Positions 55,623-62,729 of a DNA stretch of 64,000 bases are shown one piece after another (within the stretch, counting starts at the first letter, position 1; each line of letters opens with the position of its first letter). Below the pieces are notes generated by a model. It saw only the letters and a list, made by a program, of their open reading frames with translations, was not told where the DNA came from and made no database searches. Both the position numbers and the translations under genes were made by a program. Origin of the DNA: Rhodovulum sulfidophilum DSM 1374 (GTDB lineage Bacteria; Pseudomonadota; Alphaproteobacteria; Rhodobacterales; Rhodobacteraceae); contig NZ_CP015418.1 of NCBI RefSeq assembly GCF_001633165.1, forward strand, positions 2,418,001-2,482,000, in the 5' to 3' direction.

Positions 55623-56143
55623 GACCGCCCCCAGGTATCTTCGCGGTTCTGGATCGCCTGGACCAGGTCGAAGCCCTGATCGCCCGGAAAGCGCTTCTTC
55701 TGGTCCTCGGGCAGGTAATAGAAGGGGAACTTGCGCCCCAGCGCCATGCTGCGCGGCTCGAGCGCCAGCGTCGTCGTGGCGGTGTCGGGGCCGTCATCGC
55801 TCTCCATGGTGTCGGCGACCCCGTCGAAGAGCACATCGGCCGTCTCGATCTGGCCGGTCTCGTCGAACAGCGCCAGGAACACCGTCACCCGGCGGCGCTG
55901 GAACTCCTCGAGCTCGGCCAGCGCCACCACCTCCGGGTCGAGCCCGGAAAGCGTGATCGACAGCCCCGGAATGCCCTCGCCCGAGGTCGCCTGCGCCTCG
56001 CCGACCGAGAGCATCTGCCCCGCGCCGAGATAGGTCACGCCCTCCCAGTCGACGGTCCCGTGCCCGGTGAACATCGCCAGATCGCCGGTATCGAACCGGC
56101 AGCGCACCAGCAGGCCCAGCATCCTGTCGCCGCTTGCATCCAT
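55619..56143 (-). CDS. DUF2163/BR0599-like minor tail protein, prophage 2
   Basis: A 174-residue protein near-identical to the 37158 copy (for example GHGTVDWEGV for GYGEVDWEGV and RKFPFYYLPEDQ for REFPCYYLPEDQ). Its start ATG 56143 lies at the left edge of the inserted hicAB cassette, so its upstream coupling to the tail gene at 56840 is interrupted. Confidence 0.65.
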   Translation of the reverse strand: MDASGDRMLGLLVRCRFDTGDLAMFTGHGTVDWEGVTYLGAGQMLSVGEAQATSGEGIPGLSITLSGLDPEVVALAELEEFQRRRVTVFLALFDETGQIETADVLFDGVADTMESDDGPDTATTTLALEPRSMALGRKFPFYYLPEDQKKRFPGDQGFDLVQAIQNREDTWGRS

Positions 56144-56157
56144 CACAGCGCCTCCAT

Positions 56158-56216
56158 GCGTATTTATATGCGCCACGCCCTTGCGCGAACCGGCGGTTGG
56201 GCGTATTTATGTGCGC
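56158..56216 (+). promoter_or_regulatory. Direct repeats before hicAB, candidate HicB operators
   Basis: GCGTATTTATATGCGC at 56158-56173 and GCGTATTTATGTGCGC at 56201-56216, each nearly palindromic, one mismatch apart. Their place 20-80 bases before hicA fits autorepression by the HicB DNA-binding domain. Confidence 0.6.
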
Positions 56217-56236
56217 ATGCTGAGTGAGGGGTGGAC

Positions 56237-56422
56237 ATGCTGGAGACCAACAGCCGCAAGATCGTCAAGCGTCTCGAGCAAGACGGCTTCGAGCTGGTGA
56301 AGGTCACCGGGTCGCACCACAAGTTTCGCAAGGGCGACAGGATCGTGACGATCCCCCACCCGAAGAAGGACCTGCCCATCGGCACGGTCCGCAACATCTA
56401 CAAACAGGCCGGTTGGCTGTAA
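56237..56422 (+). CDS. hicA: HicA mRNA-interferase toxin
   Basis: A 61-residue toxin of the double-stranded-RNA-binding-like fold. It has the catalytic His in VTGSHHKFRKGDR and the conserved N-terminal NSRKIVKRLEQDGFELV, with the C-terminal PIGTVRNIYKQAGW. It cleaves mRNA when free of HicB. ATG 56237, behind GAGGGG, is preferred to GTG 56231. It is on the strand opposite to the tail genes. Confidence 0.88.
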   Translation: MLETNSRKIVKRLEQDGFELVKVTGSHHKFRKGDRIVTIPHPKKDLPIGTVRNIYKQAGWL

Positions 56423-56438
56423 CCGAAGGGAGAGCCCC

Positions 56439-56831
56439 ATGCGTCACTACATCGGCGTCGTGCACCAGGAAGACGACAGCGCCTTCGGCATCCATTTCCC
56501 CGACGTGCCCGGCTGCTTCTCGGCCGCCGATGCGCTCGACGATCTTCTGGCCAATGCCAGCGAGGCGCTCGCGCTTCATCTCGAGGACGAGATCCTGCCC
56601 GAGGCGCGCAGCCTCGATGCCGTTCGGGCCGACAGCGACGTGGCCCGTGACCTCGAGGCCGGGGCGTTCCTTCTGGCGGTGCCGTTCTTCCGGCTGAGCG
56701 GGCGAACCGCCAAGGCGAATATCACCATGGATGCGGGGCTGCTGGCGGCCATCGACCAGACGGCGAAAGAGCGCGGGCTGACCCGCTCGGCCTTCCTGGC
56801 CGATCTGGCGCGGCGCGAGATCACCGGCTGA
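56439..56831 (+). CDS. hicB: HicB antitoxin
   Basis: A 130-residue antitoxin. The N-terminal RNase-H-like domain (YIGVVHQEDDSAFGIHFPDVPGCFSAADALDDLLANASEAL) neutralises HicA; the C-terminal ribbon-helix-helix (ITMDAGLLAAIDQTAKERGLTRSAFLADLARRE) binds DNA. It lies 16 bases after hicA. The pair sits between two prophage tail genes that adjoin directly in prophage 1. Confidence 0.9.
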   Translation: MRHYIGVVHQEDDSAFGIHFPDVPGCFSAADALDDLLANASEALALHLEDEILPEARSLDAVRADSDVARDLEAGAFLLAVPFFRLSGRTAKANITMDAGLLAAIDQTAKERGLTRSAFLADLARREITG

Positions 56832-56839
56832 GCCCGGGA

Positions 56840-57430
56840 TCACAGCGCCTCTCTGACTTGCAATATGCGTGTCCGGATCCGGGACTGGCTGCCGCTGTAG
56901 CTGGTCTCGGGCCCGGCCAGCGCCCAGGTGCCGAAGGGCGCGCGCATCGTTACCGGATCGCCCGGGGCGACGGGGCGGCGCAGCCGCGGCCAGAGCGTGA
57001 CGCTCTGCCGGAAGGCCGGTGTGGGGGCCTCGGCCGCGGTCACGATATGCAGATGGCGGCCGAGGGTCAGGTAATCGCCCGGCAGCGCCCGGTCGCCCGC
57101 CCTGGCGAGCTGTAGCACCAGCGCCTGCGCCCGGGCATTGGCCGCGACCGCGACGACAGGATCGGCCGAGATCTTGCCATAGGGGCCTTCGTAGTCGACT
57201 GGCCCCATCTCGAAGGTCCCGGCCATCCCGTTCAGGCCCGCCAGCCAGGCTTCGGTCGCGGCATTCTCGGCCGCCGAGACATGGGTCAGGGTCAGTTCGG
57301 CCGCCCACATCCCGCCCATGAAGTCATAGGCGGTCTGGGCAAAGCTGTAGGGGCTCTGCACCCGCAGGCTGCTGGTGATCCGGGTCAGGGTGAAGGCGGC
57401 GACCCGCACGCTCTTCGGTGGAAAGGCCAT
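56840..57430 (-). CDS. Phage tail protein upstream of the DUF2163-like gene
   Basis: A 196-residue protein starting MAFPPKSVRVAAFTLTRITSSLRVQSPYSFAQTAYDF. Its order between tape measure and the DUF2163-like protein equals that of GTA gp12; the sequence does not let me assign a family firmly. The C-terminal 130 residues survive in prophage 1 (37682-38072). It overlaps the tape-measure end by ATGA. Confidence 0.65.
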   Translation of the reverse strand: MAFPPKSVRVAAFTLTRITSSLRVQSPYSFAQTAYDFMGGMWAAELTLTHVSAAENAATEAWLAGLNGMAGTFEMGPVDYEGPYGKISADPVVAVAANARAQALVLQLARAGDRALPGDYLTLGRHLHIVTAAEAPTPAFRQSVTLWPRLRRPVAPGDPVTMRAPFGTWALAGPETSYSGSQSRIRTRILQVREAL

Positions 57431-58113
57431 CAGCTCGCCCCTCCCGCCCGGGCCATCCGCTTGCGGCGGTCGTAGATCTCCGAGGCCTGGCGTCGGCTTT
57501 CCGCCCGCACGGCGGCCGCGATCTGCTCGGGGCTGGCATTCGAGCCCTGCACGCTGACATAGACGTCGCCGCCCCGGACCGCGCCGAAGCCGCCGAAGCC
57601 GCCGCTGTCGCGGGTATGGTCGATCACGCTTTCATTGGGGTGCAGCATGGCCAGGAACCCGCCCTTGCCGTCGAGCCCGCCCGCGCGCGGCCCGAGGGGC
57701 GTGCGCCCGCCGCCGTCAAACGACCCGCCCTCCATCACCTTGCCGATCAGATCCCCGATGGGCTTGACCGTCCCGCCGCCGCCGCTTGCGCGGCCACCGA
57801 AGAGCCCCGAGAACAGCCCGTCGAACATGGAGCCCAGGGCGTCCGAGAGCGGGCTCATCGCGCGGTCGAGCAGGTCGTCCAGCATCCGGTCGGCCAGCGC
57901 CGAGACCGCGTCGCCCGCATCGCCCGAGCCCTTCACGATATCCTTGAAGAAGCTCTGGAAGCTGCTGCTTGTGGCGTTGACGCTGGTGCCCAGCCGGGTG
58001 AGCCCGCTCTCGACCTCGTCGACGCCAGAGCCCTTGCCGCCCTTGCCGTCACCGGAGAGGGCATCGTTCAGATCCCTGAGCGCGGCCTTGGGCTGGGATC
58101 TGCTCGCCGTCAT
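57430..58113 (-). pseudogene. Tape-measure protein, C-terminal fragment
   Basis: The last about 227 codons of a tape-measure-type protein: LTRLGTSVNATSSSFQSFFKDIVKGSGDAGDAVSALADRMLDDLLDRAMSPLSDALGSMFDGLFSGLFGG and the C-terminal part GGRTPLGPRAGGLDGKGGFLAMLHPNESVIDHTR, well known at the end of such proteins. The N-terminal thousand or so residues are deleted, with the junction at about 58113 to the methylase-like gene on the other strand. Confidence 0.78.
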
Positions 58114-58642
58114 GCATCCACCCTGCACCCGGCTCTGCAATTCGGGCGTCCGCTGGCTGCATGTGCCGCCGACCAACGCCCCGGCCGAGGCGCGCCCCGA
58201 CGAACGCGCCGCCTGGCCGGATCTGCCCGAGGACACCCGCCGCGCGATCATGTGGCGGCTGCTCGACGAGGGGGCCGCGCTGTTTTCGGCCTGCTGGCGC
58301 GCCCCGATCCCGCGCGTCGCGGTCGAGAACCCGGTGATGCACCGCCACGGGCGCGCGCGGCTGCCGGCCGATCTGCCGAAGCCGCAGATCGTGCAGCCCT
58401 GGTGGTTCGGCGAGCCGGTTTTCAAGGCGACGGGGCTCTATCTGCGCGGCCTCGCGCCGCTGAGCCCCACCAGCCGGCTGACCCCGCCCGCGCCCGGCAC
58501 CGAGGCGCACAAGCGCTGGAGCGCAGTCCACCGGGCCCCGCCCGGACCCGACCGCTGGAAGATCAGATCCCGCACCTTCGAGGGCCTCGCCGCCGCCGCG
58601 GCGGACCAATGGGGCGAAAACGCAAGAAAGGAGGCCGCCTGA
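58114..58642 (+). pseudogene. Phage DNA-methylase-like protein, N-terminus deleted, prophage 2
   Basis: Begins HPPCTRLCNSGVRWLHVPP, with a PPC motif as in cytosine-methylase-like phage proteins, and continues as in the shorter prophage 1 fragment to WGENARKEAA. About 40 residues more are kept here, so the two deletions are independent. The first ATG (58112) is at the junction and may give a truncated product. Confidence 0.65.
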
Positions 58643-58932
58643 TGGCCGAGACCGCACCCGACCGGATCGAGGAGATCGAGAGCCTTGCCCGGCACAATTG
58701 CGACGAACTGGCGGGGCTGACTGCCGCGCTCGAGGAGCTCCGCACCCGTGTCGCCAGACTGGAAGGCGTCGACGCCGCCCCGGCAGCCCCGCAGAACTGC
58801 CCCACCTGCCGGGGCAGCGGGTTCATTCGCGACTATTGGCACCCGTACTGGGACAACGGCTACACGGAGACCGACTGTACGGCCTGCGGGGGAACGGGGA
58901 AGCTGACGGCCGGAGGCGCGACCGATGGTTGA
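58642..58932 (+). CDS. Small zinc-finger protein (DnaJ-type), prophage 2
   Basis: Ninety-six residues almost identical to the product at 38508 (RVARLEGVDAAP for RVAKLEGADAVP), with CPTCRGSGF and CTACGGTGK intact. The nearly unchanged sequence in both elements suggests recent common descent or purifying selection. Confidence 0.75.
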   Translation: MAETAPDRIEEIESLARHNCDELAGLTAALEELRTRVARLEGVDAAPAAPQNCPTCRGSGFIRDYWHPYWDNGYTETDCTACGGTGKLTAGGATDG

Positions 58933-59275
58933 GCGCCTGCTGTCGATCCCGGAAGCGGCGCGCGCACTCGGGGTTCCGAAAGAGAGCCTGCGGCGGGCGG
59001 CCGACACCCATGGAAAGACCATCCGCATGGGGCGGGCGGTCAGACTGCATCCCGACGATCTGGAGGAATTGATCGAACTATGCCGCGTCGAGCCGCAGGT
59101 GCTCGCCTTTACTGGCGGGAAAGGAGCGACGGTCAATCCGTCTGGGAAATCCGAGACACGGGCGGCATCCGAATCTCGACCGGCGCGCGCTGCCGCGCAG
59201 ATGCTGAAGCGCAGCTCGCGGCATATATCGAGCGAAAAAACCGGCCGACTGGCCCGGTTGCCGCAGATGAGTTGA
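58925..59275 (+). CDS. Excisionase-like MerR-type HTH protein, prophage 2
   Basis: The first 55 residues are identical to the prophage 1 copy; the remaining 61 codons differ entirely and overlap the integrase gene by 196 bases in another frame. Since only the HTH is conserved, the overlapping tail is probably a by-product of the integrase coding sequence. Confidence 0.62.
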   Translation: MVERLLSIPEAARALGVPKESLRRAADTHGKTIRMGRAVRLHPDDLEELIELCRVEPQVLAFTGGKGATVNPSGKSETRAASESRPARAAAQMLKRSSRHISSEKTGRLARLPQMS

Positions 59276-60219
59276 GCGTGTCCATGTGCCTTGCGATCTA
59301 CGCAGAAGAGCACGCGGCCCATATTTCCGCGCCAGAGCGCATCGGCTACGCGATTGAAGCACTTGATGAATTCTGGCGCGATCTGGCCGTGTCGGCCGTC
59401 TCTGGCGGGACATGTCGGCGCTATGCCAAAAGCCGGGTGCGACGCTTCAAGGACGGCAGCACTTGCCCGATAAGCCCGGGCACGATCCGCCGCGAGCTGA
59501 ACGTCCTGCAGGCCGCCATCAACTATTGCCACGGCGAGGGCTATCTCATTACCGCGCCGAAGGTGGTTCTTCCTGTCCGGCCTGATCCGGTCGAGAGGTT
59601 CCTGACCCGCCAGGAGGCCGCCTGGCTTCTGCGCGCGGCCAGAAACCTGCGTCGGGACGGTCGGCACCTCACCGACTTCATCCTGCACGGGCTTTATACG
59701 GGCAGCCGGAAGGACACGATCCTCGGCATGCATATCGACACGCCCAGCGTTTCCGGCGGCCATGTCGATACCGTGAACGGCATCCTCTACCGCAAGCCGA
59801 TGGGCAAGGCCGAGACGAAGAAGCGGCAGCGTCCCGCCCGGCTGCCGCCGCGCTATCTCGCGCATCTCCGGCGCCAGGCCGCGAACGGGCGACGATTCGT
59901 GGTCCAGGACTGCGACGGATACAGGGTCGGCGACATCCGGAAGGGCTGGGCGCGGGCGGTGCGGCTGGCCGAGGAGCTGGCGGCCGGGCAGGGGATCGAG
60001 ATCGATCTCACCATGCCCGACGGCAAGGGTGGCCGGAAATACATCACGCCGCATGTCCTGAAGCACACGGCGATCACCTGGGCGCTTCAACGTGGTGCGT
60101 CGATCTGGGACGCGGCCGGGTATTTCTCGACCAGCCCCGAGACGATCCAGCGGGTCTATGGGCACCATGCACCGGACCATATGCAGACCGCGGTCGAGGC
60201 CATGGATCGCCGCATCTGA
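59080..60219 (+). CDS. Tyrosine-recombinase integrase 2
   Basis: A 379-residue paralogue of integrase 1 with the same catalytic pattern (LYTGSRKD, HVLKHTAITWALQRG, IQRVYGHHAPDH). The N-terminal DNA-binding region differs more (WRERSDGQSVWEIRDTGGIRISTGARC) than the catalytic domain, which is nearly the same. The gene ends 58 bases before the right att. It should act on the tRNA-Arg att sites on both sides of the CRISPR-Cas element. Confidence 0.9.
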   Translation: MPRRAAGARLYWRERSDGQSVWEIRDTGGIRISTGARCRADAEAQLAAYIERKNRPTGPVAADELSVSMCLAIYAEEHAAHISAPERIGYAIEALDEFWRDLAVSAVSGGTCRRYAKSRVRRFKDGSTCPISPGTIRRELNVLQAAINYCHGEGYLITAPKVVLPVRPDPVERFLTRQEAAWLLRAARNLRRDGRHLTDFILHGLYTGSRKDTILGMHIDTPSVSGGHVDTVNGILYRKPMGKAETKKRQRPARLPPRYLAHLRRQAANGRRFVVQDCDGYRVGDIRKGWARAVRLAEELAAGQGIEIDLTMPDGKGGRKYITPHVLKHTAITWALQRGASIWDAAGYFSTSPETIQRVYGHHAPDHMQTAVEAMDRRI

Positions 60220-60227
60220 GCTTCAAT

Positions 60228-60246
60228 CCGCACCGAAACCGCACCG
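60228..60246 (+). promoter_or_regulatory. Candidate integrase arm site, right end of CRISPR element
   Basis: CCGCACCGAAACCGCACCG, identical to 40299-40317, placed between the integrase stop and the right att. Confidence 0.55.
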
Positions 60247-60276
60247 AAGGCGAATCCATGAGGGGAGAAGTGGGGC

Positions 60277-60342
60277 GTAAGTATCTGATTTATTTGGCGC
60301 ACCCGAAAGGATTCGAACCTTTGGCCTCTGCCTTCGGAGGGC
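60277..60342 (-). repeat. Att repeat with 3' part of tRNA-Arg (CCG), right copy
   Basis: Sixty-six bases identical to 40152-40217. To its right the sequence (GCCTGCCGGGGGTGTATG...) again lacks the 5' half of the tRNA. The complete tRNA gene must lie elsewhere, probably right of the window beyond a further element. Confidence 0.88.
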
Positions 60343-60595
60343 CTGCCGGGGGTGTATGTACACGTAATATTCCCTATGCGTTCTTGAAATGATGCCGTTT
60401 TCCGCAGTCTCGACCGGTGCAAACGGGACTTCATCAGGACTGCTCATACGTCTCTGGGGCACGTGGGCGTCCGGTGACGGCAAAGCTCAATCCCTTCCCC
60501 AAAGCCTTGCCGCTCAATCGACCCGCTTCTTGCGCAAACACCCTCGTTTGAGGGGCGAAGCCAGCCTTCGCCTATGGCGCTGCATTCGGGAGGCT
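60343..60595. other. Intergenic DNA right of the att, probable left arm of a third element
   Basis: No gene is supported in these 250 bases. By the logic of the att repeat, DNA starting here should be the left end of another integrated element or a relic of one. Confidence 0.4.
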
Positions 60596-60725
60596 GGGCT
60601 CGGAGCGGACCTGCGGTGGCGCAGCATGGCGCCGGAGCGCCTCGGGCCGCCCGCGGATCACGATAGCGGCCGTTCATCCCCGTTGCAGCATGCACTCTGG
60701 CCGCCAAGGTCAGGAGGGCGGACGA
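60596..60725 (+). repeat. Dispersed accessory-region repeat (copy 4, short form)
   Basis: Starts CTCGGAGCGGACCTGCGG and ends AGGTCAGGAGGGCGGACGAAG; it lacks the TGCCGATAGC middle present in copies 2, 3 and 5, being joined directly at CCCGCGGATCACG. Confidence 0.7.
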
Positions 60726-60760
60726 AGCGGGCATGCGGGCGCTCAACACGCTGCTCCTGG

Positions 60761-60787
60761 TGTCACAAATCTCGATCCTGTCTCGTC
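60761..60787 (+). promoter_or_regulatory. ECF41-type promoter
   Basis: TGTCACA (60761-60767), 16 bases, then CGTC (60784-60787): the consensus reported for ECF41 sigma factors. It lies 31 bases before the start of the partner gene, whose product is a typical ECF41 target. Confidence 0.8.
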
Positions 60788-60818
60788 TTGTGAGTATAGA
60801 CAGAGAACGGAGACAGCG

Positions 60819-61283
60819 ATGACCCCTCGTATGAATTACTACAAGGCCGCGCCGGATGCGATGAAGGCGATGATGGCGGCCGAGGAGACGATAAAGGACC
60901 TATCCCTGCCTGAAGCCCTGCGTGAGCTGGTCAAGATGCGCGTGTCGCAGATCAACGGCTGCGCTTTCTGCCTTGACCTGCATGCCCCCGCCGCGCGGCA
61001 GGCCGGTCTGTCGCAGCAGAAGCTGGATGTCCTTGCGGCTTGGCGAGAAAGCCCGGTCTTCGACGATCGCGAGCGTGCCGCGCTGGCATGGGCCGAGGCC
61101 TTGACGCGCATCGAACAGACCGGCGCACCGGATACCGACTACAGGCTTCTGGCCGCATCCTTCGATGAGCGTGAACGGGTCGAACTGACCTTCGTGATCA
61201 CCATGATCAACGCATGGAACTGCTTTGCCGTCGGCTTTCGCCAAGTCCACACGCTGCGCGAGGCTCGAGATGCGGCAGGCTGA
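60819..61283 (+). CDS. AhpD/carboxymuconolactone-decarboxylase-family protein, ECF41 partner
   Basis: A 154-residue alkylhydroperoxidase-D-like protein. The redox Cys pair with His is in INGCAFCLDLHAPAAR (C-x2-C-x3-H), the CMD-family active site. The start is ATG 60819. CMD-family proteins are one of the conserved partner types next to ECF41 sigma factors, and the promoter upstream matches. Probably an antioxidant enzyme; the physiological substrate is unknown. It overlaps the sigma factor gene by 14 bases. Confidence 0.88.
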   Translation: MTPRMNYYKAAPDAMKAMMAAEETIKDLSLPEALRELVKMRVSQINGCAFCLDLHAPAARQAGLSQQKLDVLAAWRESPVFDDRERAALAWAEALTRIEQTGAPDTDYRLLAASFDERERVELTFVITMINAWNCFAVGFRQVHTLREARDAAG

Positions 61284-62223
61284 CCCGCATAGTCAGATCT
61301 TCGAGGGCGAGCGCCGGCGTCTGGCGGGGCTCGCCTACCGCATGACCGGATCGGTGGCCGAGACGGATGATATCCTCCAGGACGCCGCGTTGAAATTCCG
61401 TGACGCCGATTTGTCCGGCATCGACCGTCCGGCCCGGTGGCTTTCGACGGTCGTGATGCGACTGTGCCTCGACCATCTGCGCTCGGCACGGGTGCGCAGG
61501 GAAACCTATGTCGGGGCATGGCTGCCCGATCCGTTGATCGCCGATCATGCCCCCGGCGCGGAAGAGGAGTGGATCCTGACCGAGGATGTCGGCATCGCGC
61601 TGATCCTGACCCTCGACAGCCTGACACCCGAGATGCGGGCGGCGTTCATTCTCCGCGATGCATTCGACTACAGTTTCGAGGAAATAGGCCTGCTCGTTGA
61701 CAAGACCCCCACGGCGTGTCGGCAACTCGTCTCCCGGGCGCGGCGCAGGCTGGCTGGGGCCGAACCTGCCGATCCACCGTCGAGCGAAACGGATCATCCG
61801 CTCGTCACCGCCTTCTGGGAGGCAAGCCGGCAGGGCGATATGGATCGTCTGCTTGCCCTGTTTGCCGAGGATATCGAGGTTCACACCGATGGTGGCGGCA
61901 GAGTGAAAGCGGCCATCAACGTGCTGAACGGGTCTCGCAACGCTGCCCGCCTGTTCGCCGGCCTTGCCAGAAAGCGGACACTTCCGGTCGGGCCCTGTCC
62001 TCCGCTTCGGTGGATCAACGGCTCGCCCGGTTTTGTGTCCATTGAAGGGGGCGTCCTGCAGACCACCGCCCTCTCGATCCGGCGCGGCCGGATAGAAGCG
62101 ATCTGGATCATGAGGAATCCCGACAAGCTCAAACATCTGCGCTTGCAGATGTCGGCGCGGAGGTTCCGACGAACCGGCGTTGACGCGTTGGCCGATGCAT
62201 TCCCAACCACAGACGTTATATGA
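61270..62223 (+). CDS. ECF41-family RNA polymerase sigma factor (SigJ-like)
   Basis: A 317-residue sigma factor. Region 2 (HSQIFEGERRRLAGLAYRMTGSVAETDDILQDAALKF) and region 4 (LTPEMRAAFILRDAFDYSFEEIGLLVDKTPTACRQLVSRARRRL) are followed by a SnoaL-like C-terminal domain. ECF41 hallmarks are present: the linker motif WLPDPL, the DGGGR motif in VHTDGGGRVKAA, and NPDKL near the end (MRNPDKLKHL). The C-terminal extension sets activity in place of an anti-sigma factor. ATG 61270 overlaps the CMD gene. Confidence 0.93.
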   Translation: MRQADPHSQIFEGERRRLAGLAYRMTGSVAETDDILQDAALKFRDADLSGIDRPARWLSTVVMRLCLDHLRSARVRRETYVGAWLPDPLIADHAPGAEEEWILTEDVGIALILTLDSLTPEMRAAFILRDAFDYSFEEIGLLVDKTPTACRQLVSRARRRLAGAEPADPPSSETDHPLVTAFWEASRQGDMDRLLALFAEDIEVHTDGGGRVKAAINVLNGSRNAARLFAGLARKRTLPVGPCPPLRWINGSPGFVSIEGGVLQTTALSIRRGRIEAIWIMRNPDKLKHLRLQMSARRFRRTGVDALADAFPTTDVI

Positions 62224-62273
62224 GCCGACTTGCGACAGAATCCTATTGGTGTGGAATGTGGTCGTGAAGCTCG

Positions 62274-62428
62274 AAGCCGACCTGCGGCAACCCGACGCGA
62301 CGCACGAGCGCCTCGGGCCGCCCGCTCGGGCGCTCGCTGCCGATAGCCGCCGTTCGACACCTCAAGCCCGCGCCGCCTGCGGATCACGGAAGCGGCCGTT
62401 CATCCCCGCTGCGGCATGCCCTGGAGCG
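62274..62428 (+). repeat. Dispersed accessory-region repeat (copy 5)
   Basis: Begins CGAAGCCGACCTGCGGCA, has TGCCGATAGCCGCCGTTCGA and AGCGGCCGTTCATCCCCG, and ends at CCCTGGAGC, missing the last 40 bases of copy 2. The remaining gap to 62729 is AT-rich without a gene. Confidence 0.72.
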
Positions 62429-62729
62429 ATCTTTTCCGCGACTCCTAGAGGCCTTGCCGAAGGCCAGAAAAAGGAAGTTCGCTGCGACGACGAACGTTCG
62501 TCCTTGCGAATAAAGCCAGCTGACCGCGGAAATGCAGGATTCGCCGTCATTCGATTTTCCGAAGAATGAGTTTATTTGCGCGCGCAAGAATTTCGCTATC
62601 ATGCGGCGCAACGCGCGGCTGCCAAGACAAGCATGAGCACGTCGCGCCCTGGTTCGTGTATCTTAGCGAGAGCTGTAAATTGAGCGGTTAATACAGAAGA
62701 CCGCATTCTTTTCACTAGTGGGGCAGACT

